In this document: one piece after another, positions 18,161 to 26,092 of the stretch
Layout of the letters: the number at the start of each line of letters is the position of its first letter
Numbering within the stretch: the stretch's first letter is position 1
NCBI RefSeq assembly: GCF_001580365.1
Contig: NZ_CP014480.1
Location: 868,001 to 932,000 of the forward strand
Reading direction: 5' to 3'
Length of the DNA stretch: 64,000 bases
Source: Kocuria turfanensis
GTDB lineage: Bacteria; Actinomycetota; Actinomycetes; Actinomycetales; Micrococcaceae
Notes under the pieces: generated by a model
Seen by the model: only the letters and a program-made list of their open reading frames with translations
Databases searched by the model: none
Told to the model about the DNA's origin: nothing
Translations under genes and position numbers: made by a program

Positions 18161-18190
18161 GACAGTAGACTGTCCGTTCCGGCGGGTGAA
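18161..18190 (-). promoter_or_regulatory. Predicted promoter/operator of the copper-storage gene
   Basis: On the minus strand TTCACC (18190-18185), a 17-base spacer and TACTGT (18167-18162). A perfect dyad GACAGT-AG-ACTGTC (18161-18174) covers the -10, so a bound protein would block or remodel the promoter. RNA would start near 18155, about 88 bases before the ATG. Confidence 0.5.
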
Positions 18191-18226
18191 CCCCGGAACC
18201 CTGAAGATTCGATGAAGCCCGCAGCG

Positions 18227-18262
18227 CGGCAGGCCCCGCGGCGCGCGCTGCGGGGCCTGCCG
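18227..18262 (-). terminator. Hairpin after the DUF2795 gene
   Basis: 13-bp perfect stem CGGCAGGCCCCGC (18227-18239) and GCGGGGCCTGCCG (18250-18262) with a 10-base loop, 18 bases beyond the small-protein stop. Confidence 0.7.
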
Positions 18263-18280
18263 GAGTCGGGGCCGCGGGCG

Positions 18281-18475
18281 CTACTCGCCGAAGACGGCCT
18301 CGGTCACGTGCGTGGGCTTCTCGTACTGCTGCTCCGGGAGGTTCCGCAGCGCCTCGAGGATCGAGTCGTCCGCGCCGGAGTCCTGCGCCTTCTGCACGAC
18401 CTCGTCCTTGCTGACCGGGTAGTCCAGGCCGCTGAGGTGCTTCTGCAGCTCGATGGGGTTGGGCTTGTCGGACAT
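18281..18475 (-). CDS. DUF2795 small protein
   Basis: 64 residues. The core PIELQKHLSGLDYPVSKDEV and the following LRNLPEQQYEKPTHVTEAVFG match DUF2795, a small helical domain common in actinobacteria and found near stress genes. No catalytic residues or membrane segment are visible. ATG 18475 has GGAGATCC just upstream. It stands alone with its own terminator at 18227-18262. The function of the family is not known. Confidence 0.75.
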   Translation of the reverse strand: MSDKPNPIELQKHLSGLDYPVSKDEVVQKAQDSGADDSILEALRNLPEQQYEKPTHVTEAVFGE

Positions 18476-18653
18476 GGGGATCTCCTTGTCGTCGCGCGGT
18501 CTCGTCCCGCCGGCTCGACGGGACACGAACATCCCCAGTCTGTCAGCCTGCTTGTCGTTCGTCAGCCCCCGGCCGCCGACCGCGCGTCGCCCCGGGGAGC
18601 CGGCGCGGTCAGGACCGGCCCGCTCGTCCCGCCCGGCGCTCCGGGCCGTCGGC

Positions 18654-18929
18654 TCACGGACCGGACCGGCCCTCCTGCTCGAGGATGCGCAGCCGTTCCA
18701 GGTACTCCGCCTCGGTGATCTCCCCGCGGGCATGGCGCTCCAGCAGGTCGTCGCGGGCCCGGCGCAGCCCCAGCCGGGTGCGGGTCCGCCGGCCCCACCG
18801 GGTGTTGCTCCCGTAGCGCAGCACCAGCCGGCGCGCCAGCCGGATCAGCCCCCACCCTGCAGTGAGGAGCAGCAGCACCCAGGACACGGCTTCCCAGCCC
18901 TGGAAGGGCGTCAGTCCCATCACGACCAC
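18654..18929 (-). CDS. SHOCT-domain small membrane protein
   Basis: 91 residues: one transmembrane helix (EAVSWVLLLLTAGWGLIRLA), a basic linker, and a C-terminal SHOCT motif ARGEITEAEYLERLRILEQE. SHOCT domains are short helical hairpins thought to mediate oligomerisation. The GTG at 18929 is used, with GGAGGGG 11 bases upstream; an ATG at 18920 is an alternative. A second protein of the same plan is encoded at 25105-25377 in the copper block, and the two C-termini are clearly related. Confidence 0.7.
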   Translation of the reverse strand: MVVMGLTPFQGWEAVSWVLLLLTAGWGLIRLARRLVLRYGSNTRWGRRTRTRLGLRRARDDLLERHARGEITEAEYLERLRILEQEGRSGP

Positions 18930-19040
18930 GGTGCCACCGTCCCCTCCGACGTCGTCCCCGCTCGCCGGCGCGAACCGCCGGAGGGCGGACGATGGCCGCA
19001 GAGTACCAGCCGCCCCCGACGCCGGGGACGGGGCGGGCGG

Positions 19041-19745
19041 TCAGCGGGTCAGCGCGCGGATGCCGTCGAGGATCGCCCGGTGCACCCGGGGATCGTTGAG
19101 GGGCAGGAAGTGCCCGCGGGTCTCGAGCTGGACGTTGTGCGCGCCCTCCAGCCGGCTGCCGCCGGGGATGTGCGGGTCGAAGCGGCCGTAGATCGAGACG
19201 ATGTCCCGGTTCACCGCCTGCTGGGTGGTCAGCGCGGTGAGCTCCGGGGAGTGCGGCAGGAACACCCGGATGGTGGAGAGCGGCAGCAGCCGGGCCAGCT
19301 GCGACCCGGAGAACGGGGTGTTGACCGCCACGAGCCCGTGGATCCCGGCGTCCCGGTTGTGGTGGGCCAGGAGGTGCTTGCCGATCAGCCCGCCCTTGCT
19401 GTGCGCCACGAGCACGCACCGCTCCACGCCGGCCGTGCGCAGGTGCGCGTCCACCAGCTCGGCCATCTCCTCGATGGTGCCGGTGTTGAACTTCAGGTCC
19501 TCGACCACGTGCACGTCGTGCCCGTGCTCCCGCAGCAGCCCGGCCACGGGCAGCAGAAAGGTCCACGACTCGTAGATGCCGGGAATCAGCACGACCGGCG
19601 ACCGGTCCGGATCCGCCGGTGCCCGGTAGTGCGCCGGGTCCCACCGGCCGAGGACACCGGCCGCCTGCCAGCGGAGCGCGTAGGCGTAGTCCTGCGCCCA
19701 GGCGGCGATGTTGGCCCCCGCCTCCGTCAGCCGGCGCGGGATCAC
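19041..19745 (-). CDS. Lipase-like alpha/beta hydrolase
   Basis: A 234-residue hydrolase. The oxyanion-side strand VVLIPGIYESW is near residue 52. The nucleophile elbow reads VAHSKGGLIGKHLL (Ser in HSKGG), followed by VAVNTPFSGSQLARLLP as in triacylglycerol lipase/PGAP1-like proteins. A late Asp (RFDPHIP) and His (ETRGHFLPLND) complete a plausible triad. There is no secretion signal. The GTG at 19745 overlaps the upstream hydrolase stop as GTGA; an ATG at 19799 with AAGGAG would overlap by 58 bases. It is last in the ybdK operon. Substrate unknown. Confidence 0.8.
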   Translation of the reverse strand: MIPRRLTEAGANIAAWAQDYAYALRWQAAGVLGRWDPAHYRAPADPDRSPVVLIPGIYESWTFLLPVAGLLREHGHDVHVVEDLKFNTGTIEEMAELVDAHLRTAGVERCVLVAHSKGGLIGKHLLAHHNRDAGIHGLVAVNTPFSGSQLARLLPLSTIRVFLPHSPELTALTTQQAVNRDIVSIYGRFDPHIPGGSRLEGAHNVQLETRGHFLPLNDPRVHRAILDGIRALTR

Positions 19746-20623
19746 GCCGGGGCGTCCGGACGGCGGGCGGGTCGGCAGGCGTCGAGAAAGGGGGCGCATG
19801 CTGCGGCGAGCTCCTTCGGGTCGGTGTGCTGGACGTTGTGCGGGGCGCCGGGGATCTCGACCACCCGGGCGTCGGGGGCGGCCCGGGCCAGTCGCCGCAC
19901 CCAGTCCCGCGGGGCGATGGGGTCCCGTCCTCCGCGCACGAGCAGGCCCGGTACCGCGCAGCCCCGGATGTCCTCCTCGATCCGGTCCCGGACCATGGAC
20001 CGGGCGGTGCGCAGATACCGGAGCGGGCCCATGCGCAGATAGTCCCGCAGGACGAGGGCGTTGGTCGGCGGCGGCTCCCGCAGTGTGTCCCGCAGCAGCC
20101 GCCACGCCTGGCCGGGCCGGCTGGGCGCGTCCGGGTCCACGGTCGGCCCGACCAGGACGTAGCCCGAGCACAGCCCGGGGTGGTCCCTGACGGCGTCCAC
20201 GACGATCTGGCAGCCCATGGAGTGCCCGACCAGCACGGGCCTCGACAGCCCCAGCGCCGCGACCGCCCCCGCGGCGGCCTCCCCCAGCTCGGCCACGGAG
20301 AGGGGCCGCCGCGGCTTGGGCGTCGTGCCGTAGCCCGGCAGGTCGAGGGCGTACACGTCCCGGGTCGCGGCGAGCTCGTCCGCCAGGCGCAGGAAGTACG
20401 CCCCCGACATCCCGACCCCGTGCACCAGGACCACCGGCGGCAGCGCGGGGTCGAAGGTCCCCCGCACGTCCACCGCGTGGGGCCCGACGACGACGCGGCG
20501 CCGCCGGAGCAGCGGGTGCCGGCGCACCCGGCCGGTGCTCGACGCCGGCGGCGCGGCGCGCTCCCCCGCCCGGGTCCGCCCGGGGCGCAGCGAGGCCTCC
20601 CGGCCGTCGGTGACCCGGCTCAC
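19742..20623 (-). CDS. Alpha/beta hydrolase
   Basis: 293 residues. After a basic, unconserved lead of about 60 residues the fold begins with PPVVLVHGVGMSGAYF (HG oxyanion motif). The nucleophile elbow is GHSMGCQI; GGRDPIAP carries the acid and PHNVQH the His. ALDLPGYGTTPKP and the general layout resemble small-ester or carbon-carbon hydrolases. The GTG at 20623 overlaps the ybdK stop as GTGA, and its stop overlaps the lipase-like start, so three genes are coupled in series. The reaction cannot be named. Confidence 0.82.
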   Translation of the reverse strand: MSRVTDGREASLRPGRTRAGERAAPPASSTGRVRRHPLLRRRRVVVGPHAVDVRGTFDPALPPVVLVHGVGMSGAYFLRLADELAATRDVYALDLPGYGTTPKPRRPLSVAELGEAAAGAVAALGLSRPVLVGHSMGCQIVVDAVRDHPGLCSGYVLVGPTVDPDAPSRPGQAWRLLRDTLREPPPTNALVLRDYLRMGPLRYLRTARSMVRDRIEEDIRGCAVPGLLVRGGRDPIAPRDWVRRLARAAPDARVVEIPGAPHNVQHTDPKELAAACAPFLDACRPARRPDAPA

Positions 20624-21765
20624 CGGTGGGTCGCTTCGAGGGCCGCGCGGACCACGTCGTGCGGGTCCTGCCGCACGGCCCAGGCCTCGCGCTGACGCCG
20701 CGCCCCGGCCCCTCCCCGCAGGAGGGCCGCCACCGTCCCGGCCACGGACTCCAGCTCGCCCTGCGCCTCGAGGGCGGGGCGCACGTGCGCCAGCAGCTCG
20801 GCCACGACCTCATCCGCGGGCGTGGGCGCGCCGGAGACCGGGCTGACCAGCGTTCCGCCGGTCCCCGCGGCGCTGGCCTGCCAGGACCAGGCCCGCAGCT
20901 GTGCCACGCCGATCGGCGGCGCCGGGTCGCCGGCCCGCCACTGCCCGGCCGCCGTCTCGACCAGGGCGCGGGCGAGGGCCGCGAGCACCGCGGCGTGCTC
21001 GGCCTCGAGGCACACGTCCGCGATCCGGATCTCCACGGTGGGGTACCGGGCCGAGAGCCGGGCGTCGAAGTACAGCATGCCGCGGTCCAGGGCCACCCCG
21101 GAGCGCAGCAGGGCTGCGCACCGGCGGTCGTACTCCTGGGCCGTGGCCAGGAGCTCGTCGGGGCCGGACGTGGGCCAGCGGGTCCACGTCTGGTACCGGA
21201 AGCTGCCGAACCCGGTGTCCCGGCCGTACCAGAAGGGTGAGTTGGCGCTGAGCGCCAGGAGGACCGGCAGCCAGCCGCGGATCCGGTCCAGCACGGCGAC
21301 GCCCTCGTCCGGGCCGGAGGTCCCCACGTGGACGTGCAGCCCGCAGGTCAGCTGCTCCTCGACGACCATGCCGTAGCGCTCGTGCAGCCACTCGTAGCGG
21401 GGCTGGGGCACGAGGTGGGGCCGGGCCGGGAACACCGGTGAGGCCAGCGCCACGGCCCGGGCTCCCCTGCGGCGCGCGGCGGCGTCCAGCAGGGCCCGGC
21501 CCTGTCGGATTGCCGCGAGCTGCTCCGCGAGCCCCCGCACCGGGGGCCCGGCGACCTCGATCTGCTCCTGCTGCAGCTCGGTGGTGATCCGGTGCCCGGA
21601 GGCCGCCGGGTGCCGGTCGTGGTCGCGGACCACGTCGCGGCTCACCGCCACGGGCTCGAGGGTCTCGGCGTCCACGAGGAGCAGCTCTTCCTCGACGCCG
21701 AAGGTGCGGCCCCGGCCGTCGGTGCCGGACGTGTCGGGGTACGGGGGCACGGTGATCGCCTCCAT
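20620..21765 (-). CDS. ybdK: Carboxylate-amine ligase (YbdK, GCS2 family)
   Basis: A 381-residue glutamate-cysteine-ligase-like enzyme; family members form a gamma-glutamyl bond with ATP, though physiological substrates of YbdK are unclear. Motifs: TFGVEEELLLVD near residue 22, TCGLHVHVG, FWYGRDTGFGSFRYQTWTRW and the C-terminal TVEIRIADVC. Since mycothiol is the expected thiol here, glutathione synthesis is unlikely to be its job. ATG 21765 fits homologues; TGCTACGCT (minus strand, ending at 21828) is an extended -10 about 60 bases upstream. It heads an operon with two hydrolases. Confidence 0.88.
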   Translation of the reverse strand: MEAITVPPYPDTSGTDGRGRTFGVEEELLLVDAETLEPVAVSRDVVRDHDRHPAASGHRITTELQQEQIEVAGPPVRGLAEQLAAIRQGRALLDAAARRRGARAVALASPVFPARPHLVPQPRYEWLHERYGMVVEEQLTCGLHVHVGTSGPDEGVAVLDRIRGWLPVLLALSANSPFWYGRDTGFGSFRYQTWTRWPTSGPDELLATAQEYDRRCAALLRSGVALDRGMLYFDARLSARYPTVEIRIADVCLEAEHAAVLAALARALVETAAGQWRAGDPAPPIGVAQLRAWSWQASAAGTGGTLVSPVSGAPTPADEVVAELLAHVRPALEAQGELESVAGTVAALLRGGAGARRQREAWAVRQDPHDVVRAALEATHR

Positions 21766-22023
21766 CCGGGTCGGCAGGCCGGGCGCGCGCGCCGGAGCCC
21801 GTCGCGGGGTGTCGTCGAGCTCATCGGAGCGTAGCACCCGGGTCCCGGCGAGCGCGGTGCCGGGGCCTGTTCCGACACGCCTGACGAGCCCGTCGGACGT
21901 GCGGGGCACGGCGTCGGTCCTTCCCGGCCCCGTGGCGCGGGCCTGATGCCGGACGGCGGCCTCGGGCGGTGGGGCTCGGGGCGATCCCGACGGCTCCGGG
22001 CCCCGGAGGACCGGTGGCCCCGC

Positions 22024-23412
22024 TCACGGCCGGGGGTGCTGCTCCGGCTCCCGGTCCTCCCGCGTGCCCGAGCGGCGGCGTACCGCGACCCACTGGGCAG
22101 CGACGATCGTCCCCGCCACCACGGCGGTGACCACCACGGTGAACGGGTCGGCCCGGGCCTTCAGCAGCACGAACGGCACGAGCACGGCGACGTCGAGGGC
22201 GATCGCGACCCAGGGGATCCAGGGGCTGGCCTGCACGTCGTCCGCGAGGTGGCGGAGGATGCCGAGGTGGATGGCGATGTCCATCGCCAGGTAGAGGATG
22301 GCCCCCAGCGCGGCGATCTGGGACAGGTCGAAGAAGGCCGCCATGACGACGGCCAGTCCCGCCGTGATGTAGAGCGACTGGTGGCCCTCCGTCCCCGGCA
22401 GCCCGGGGGCCTGACCCATGTCCCGGAGCATGTCGTAGAGCTTCGAGACCGCGAACAGGCTCGCGACCAGCCCCGACAGCGTCGCCACCACGGCGATCAG
22501 CACGGTCAGCCGTACGCCCCAGACGCCGAACATCGGCTCGGCCGCCTCGGCGAGCGCGTAGTCGCGCGCCGCCACGATCTCCGGCACGCTGAGGCTACCG
22601 GTGACGGCCACCGTGATCAGCAGGTACAGCACGGTGCACAGGGCGATGGAGATCATGATGGAGCGGCCGATGTTGCGCTCGGGCCGCGCCAGGTCGGCGC
22701 CCTGGTTGGTGATCGTGGTGAAGCCCTTGTAGGCGAGGATGCACAGGGTGACCGCGGCCAGGAATCCTGCCCACCCCTGCTCCGGCGGAGTGCGGTCGGC
22801 GGCGGTGACCAGCCGGCCCAGCGAGGAGACGCCGGCGGCGAGGATCCCGCCGGCGGCCAGCACCCCGATCCCGGCGATCTTGATCGCGGCCGTCACCGTG
22901 GCCGAGCGCTCCACCCACCGGTTGCCGACGAGGTTCACCAGCGCCGCGGCCGTGATGGCGGCCACCGCCAGCACCGGGACCCACACGGCCGAGTCCTGCA
23001 TCCCGAAGGGGCGCAGCAGGTAGGTGCCGAAGGTGCGTCCGAGCAGGCTCTGGGCGAGGATCATCGAGACGTACATGAACAGGGAGAACGACCCGGCCAC
23101 CACCCCGGGGCCGTAGGCGGCCTTGAGCAGCATGGCGATCCCGCCGGAGGACGGGTTGGTGGCCGAGTACCGGATGTAGGAGTAGGAGCTGAAGGCCACG
23201 ACCACGGCTCCGGCGAGGAACGCCCACGGCACCCAGCCGCCGGCCAGCTCGGCCACCTGTCCCACGAGGGCGAAGATGCCGGCGCCGATCATCACCCCCG
23301 TGCCCAGGGCCACGGACCCGGTCAGGGAGAGCTTCTGCTCCTGATCCCGGTCCGTTCCCTGCGTCTGCTCCCGCTGCGTCGTCCGGTGCTCGTGCGCGTC
23401 GTGGCGTTCCAC
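22024..23412 (-). CDS. APC-family amino-acid/polyamine permease
   Basis: A 462-residue inner-membrane transporter with about twelve spans. The APC signature GVMIGAGIFALVGQVAELAG is in span 1 and QGADLARPERNIGRSIMISI after span 6 is typical. The N-terminal 27 residues are hydrophilic and His/Gln-rich. GTG 23412 is the only reasonable start; AGGAGG sits just 3 bases upstream, which is close. A 9-copy 16-bp repeat lies immediately upstream, between it and the multicopper oxidase stop. Substrate unknown; amino acids or amines are most likely. Confidence 0.87.
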   Translation of the reverse strand: MERHDAHEHRTTQREQTQGTDRDQEQKLSLTGSVALGTGVMIGAGIFALVGQVAELAGGWVPWAFLAGAVVVAFSSYSYIRYSATNPSSGGIAMLLKAAYGPGVVAGSFSLFMYVSMILAQSLLGRTFGTYLLRPFGMQDSAVWVPVLAVAAITAAALVNLVGNRWVERSATVTAAIKIAGIGVLAAGGILAAGVSSLGRLVTAADRTPPEQGWAGFLAAVTLCILAYKGFTTITNQGADLARPERNIGRSIMISIALCTVLYLLITVAVTGSLSVPEIVAARDYALAEAAEPMFGVWGVRLTVLIAVVATLSGLVASLFAVSKLYDMLRDMGQAPGLPGTEGHQSLYITAGLAVVMAAFFDLSQIAALGAILYLAMDIAIHLGILRHLADDVQASPWIPWVAIALDVAVLVPFVLLKARADPFTVVVTAVVAGTIVAAQWVAVRRRSGTREDREPEQHPRP

Positions 23413-23422
23413 GGTCCTCCTC

Positions 23423-23566
23423 TGCGTCGGTGCGGTGGTGCGTCGGTGCGGTGGTGCGTCGGTGCGGTGGTGCGTCGGTGCGGTGGTGCGTCGGTGCGGT
23501 GGTGCGTCGGTGCGGTGGTGCGTCGGTGCGGTGGTGCGTCGGTGCGGTGGTGCGTCGGTGCGGTGG
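23423..23566. repeat. Perfect 16-bp tandem repeat, nine copies
   Basis: TGCGTCGGTGCGGTGG is repeated exactly nine times without spacers (starts at 23423, 23439, 23455 and so on to 23551). It occupies nearly the whole gap between the multicopper oxidase stop (23576) and the permease start (23412). As 16 is not a multiple of 3, read-through frames cycle among all three. The repeat would be transcribed as a CCACCGCACCGACGCA array in the permease leader. Perfect identity suggests a recent, probably variable expansion. Confidence 0.95.
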
Positions 23567-23575
23567 GCTGTGCGG

Positions 23576-25108
23576 TCAGCGGACCTCGAGGGTGCCCATC
23601 ATGCCGAGGTCCTCGTGGTCGAGGATGTGGCAGTGGTAGACGGTGCGGCCGGTGAAGTCGTCGAAGGCCACCCGGACCACCACCTCGCCGAAGGCCGGGA
23701 TGTTGACCACGTCCAGCCACAGGGGGGTGCCGACGTCGCGGTCCTCGTCCTGCACCACCTGCATGGGCCACACGTGCAGGTGCAGCGGGTGGTCCATGGG
23801 GCTGGAGTTGGTCAGCGTCCACTCCTCCACGGTCCCCGCGGCGACCCGCTGGTCGGTGCGGTCCTCGTCGAACCGCTCCCCGTTGATCGTGAAGGACATC
23901 ATCGAGCCGGGCCCGCGCGTGCCGCCCGTCGTCCCGTCGCCCGTCATCCCCTCGCCCATCATCCCGCCGTCCATGCCCATGCCCGCGCCCATGGCGAAGT
24001 CCAGGGTCCGCCGGGCCGCCACGGGCTCCCCGCGCAGGTCCCGCGGCGCGGGGCCGGCGGGCACGGGACCAGGGTCCCCGGCCGGGGCCCCGGCGACCTC
24101 GAGGGTGAGCAGCTCGATCGGCTCGTCGTTGCCCGGACCGTCCCCGGGCATCCGCCCGCCCATCATGCCGTCCATCATGCCGTCCATGCCGCCGCGGTCC
24201 ACCGGGGCGGCGAGCAGCCGGGAGGTGCCTTCGCGGGTGTCCACCAGCAGCTCCGCCCGGTTGCCCGGGGCCAGCGTCACCTCGGTGACCTCCCGCGGTG
24301 CGGGCAGGCGGCCGGTGTCCCGGCCGAGCAGCCACAGGGTCTGGCCGTCCAGCTGCAGCCGCAGGTACCGGGCCGGGCAGGCGTTGACGACCCGCCACAG
24401 CTCCCGCTCGCCCGGAGCGGCGGTGGCCTCGGGACGGACCTGGCCGTTGACCAGGACGGTCTCACCCTCCCGGCCCATCATCTGCTCCGGCGGGGAGACC
24501 TCGGCGAGGTCGCCGGAGGCGTCCAGGGTGATGTCGGAGACGACCAGGACGCGCTCGCGCGTCACCGGGACGGGGTCGGGGTCCTCGACGACGATCGCCC
24601 CGTAGAGTCCGGCCGCCAGCTGGTCGGCCACGTGGCCGTGCCGGTGCGGGTGGTACCAGTAGGTGCCGGGCGGGTGGTCCTCCGGCAGGGCGAACTCGTA
24701 GTCGAAGGACTCCCCCGGGTCGATGCTCACGAACGGGTTGTCCCCGTTGCCCTCCGGGGAGACGTGCAGCCCGTGCACGTGCAGGTTGGTCGGGGCCTCC
24801 AGCCGGTTGGTCATCGCCACCCGCAGCGTGGTCCCGGGCCGCAGCCGCAGGGTGGGCCCGGGCAGGGACCCGTTGAAGGCCTGGACGTGCGCCGCGCGGG
24901 CCCCGACGCGGACCGTGGCCGGGGCGGCGGCGAGCTCCAGCTCGAGCAGCCCGTCCGCGGCGGTCAGCACCTCCGGCTGGACCAGTCCGCGGCCGCCGCC
25001 GAGGGCCTCGCCGCCCCCGCTCCACCACAGACCGGCCCCGCCGACGGCGGCGGCGCCCGCGCCGACGGCCCCCAGTGCCAGCAGCTGCCGGCGGGTCAGC
25101 GGGCTCAC
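23576..25108 (-). CDS. Secreted Met-rich multicopper oxidase (CueO/CopA-like)
   Basis: A 510-residue oxidase that would oxidise Cu(I) or organics outside the membrane. It has a twin-arginine signal (TRRQLLALGAVGAGAAAVGG at 5-24). Copper ligands: NLHVHGLH (108-115), YWYHPHRHGH (150-159), and near the end HPLHLHVWP and HCHILDHEDLGMM, the type 1/2/3 copper set. Two Met/Gly-rich stretches (GGMDGMMDGMMGGRM and GAGMGMDGGMMGEGM) resemble the CueO copper-binding insert. GTG 25108 overlaps the SHOCT gene stop as GTGA. It is last of the copper block ATPase-DUF305-SHOCT-oxidase. Confidence 0.92.
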   Translation of the reverse strand: MSPLTRRQLLALGAVGAGAAAVGGAGLWWSGGGEALGGGRGLVQPEVLTAADGLLELELAAAPATVRVGARAAHVQAFNGSLPGPTLRLRPGTTLRVAMTNRLEAPTNLHVHGLHVSPEGNGDNPFVSIDPGESFDYEFALPEDHPPGTYWYHPHRHGHVADQLAAGLYGAIVVEDPDPVPVTRERVLVVSDITLDASGDLAEVSPPEQMMGREGETVLVNGQVRPEATAAPGERELWRVVNACPARYLRLQLDGQTLWLLGRDTGRLPAPREVTEVTLAPGNRAELLVDTREGTSRLLAAPVDRGGMDGMMDGMMGGRMPGDGPGNDEPIELLTLEVAGAPAGDPGPVPAGPAPRDLRGEPVAARRTLDFAMGAGMGMDGGMMGEGMTGDGTTGGTRGPGSMMSFTINGERFDEDRTDQRVAAGTVEEWTLTNSSPMDHPLHLHVWPMQVVQDEDRDVGTPLWLDVVNIPAFGEVVVRVAFDDFTGRTVYHCHILDHEDLGMMGTLEVR

Positions 25109-25377
25109 CGGTCGCCCTCCTCCAGGGTGCGCAGCCGTTCGCGGTACTCCTCGGTGCTGATCTCCCCGCGCGCGTAGCGCTCCTCGAGGATCTCGAGGGA
25201 CCGGCGTGGCCGCGGGCCGGTCGGCGGGGCGGGACCGTCCTGCCGGGTCCCGCCGCCCGCACCGCCGGTCAGCAGCTTCACGAGCACGAACACCAGGACC
25301 ACCGTGCCCACGATCAGCAGGAGCCAGAAGATCCACATCCAGCCCATGCCCCAGCCCATGCCGTCGCCCCACATCAT
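25105..25377 (-). CDS. SHOCT-domain small membrane protein of the copper block
   Basis: 90 residues. Met/Trp-rich N-terminus (MMWGDGMGWGMGWMWIFWLL) leading into one transmembrane helix, a Gly/Pro-rich linker, then the SHOCT motif YARGEISTEEYRERLRTLEE. The Met/Trp-rich start could bind copper, which is inference. The ATG at 25377 overlaps the DUF305 stop as ATGA and its stop overlaps the oxidase GTG, so all three are translationally coupled. Similar SHOCT proteins often sit beside copper oxidases in actinobacteria. Confidence 0.82.
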   Translation of the reverse strand: MMWGDGMGWGMGWMWIFWLLLIVGTVVLVFVLVKLLTGGAGGGTRQDGPAPPTGPRPRRSLEILEERYARGEISTEEYRERLRTLEEGDR

Positions 25378-26054
25378 GGCTGGCTCAGCTCCTCCTGCAT
25401 CGTCCTCATCTCCTCGATCTCCGCTTCCTGGGCCTCGACGATCTCCCGTGCGAGCTCGACGGCCTCGGGGTTGGATCCCTGCTCCACCTCGTCCCGGGCC
25501 ATCTCGGTGGCGCCCTCGTGGTGGCGGATCATCTGCTCCAGGTACAGTTCGGCGGCCTCGGGCCCCTCCTCGGCCTCGCGCAGCCAGTTCATGCCCTGCT
25601 CGTCGACCATCCCGGAGCCGTGGCCGCCGTGGGCGGTGGCCGACTCGTCCGGGGTCGCGGGGGCGTCCCAGGCCGTCAGCATCGCCTGCATCTGCTCGAT
25701 CTCGGGCTCCTGCGTCTGCCCGACCCGCTCGGCGAGATCCCGGACGTCCTGCGGGACACCGTCCTTGCCCAGGAGGATCTCGCTCATCTGCACCGCCTGC
25801 TCGTGGTGCGGGATCATCATCTGCGCGAACATGACGTCCGCGTCGTTGTGCTCACCGGAGATCTCCGCGGCGCCGGCGGCCGGCGTGCTGCCGGTCGGCG
25901 TGCTCCCGGCCGAGGCGGTTCCGGTCGGTGCGGCGTCCGCGGCGGGACTCGCGCCGCCGGTGGCCGGCGCCTCCGCCTCCTGGCCGTTGCCGCAGCCGGC
26001 GAGCGCGAGCGCGGCGGCGAGCGCCAGGGCGGGGAGCGTGGTGGTGCGGGTCAT
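25374..26054 (-). CDS. DUF305 lipoprotein (copper-associated)
   Basis: A 226-residue surface lipoprotein: signal with lipobox LALAGC (Cys21), a Thr/Ala/Pro-rich tether to about residue 65, then two ferritin-like DUF305 repeats with MMIPHHEQAVQMSEILL and MIRHHEGATEMARDEV. The paired HH and Met residues are typical of DUF305 proteins, which occur with copper-resistance genes. ATG 26054 has AAGGA at 9 bases. It follows the CopB-type ATPase by 38 bases and is coupled to the SHOCT gene by ATGA. Metal binding is inferred. Confidence 0.88.
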   Translation of the reverse strand: MTRTTTLPALALAAALALAGCGNGQEAEAPATGGASPAADAAPTGTASAGSTPTGSTPAAGAAEISGEHNDADVMFAQMMIPHHEQAVQMSEILLGKDGVPQDVRDLAERVGQTQEPEIEQMQAMLTAWDAPATPDESATAHGGHGSGMVDEQGMNWLREAEEGPEAAELYLEQMIRHHEGATEMARDEVEQGSNPEAVELAREIVEAQEAEIEEMRTMQEELSQP

Positions 26055-26092
26055 GGTGTCTGTCCTTCGTTCGGTGTCGGTGGGGTGGGCGG

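Noticed and set aside
23423..23566. Possible CRISPR array
   Set aside because: The repeats are 16 bp, directly adjacent and without spacers, and no cas gene is present; it is a simple tandem repeat.
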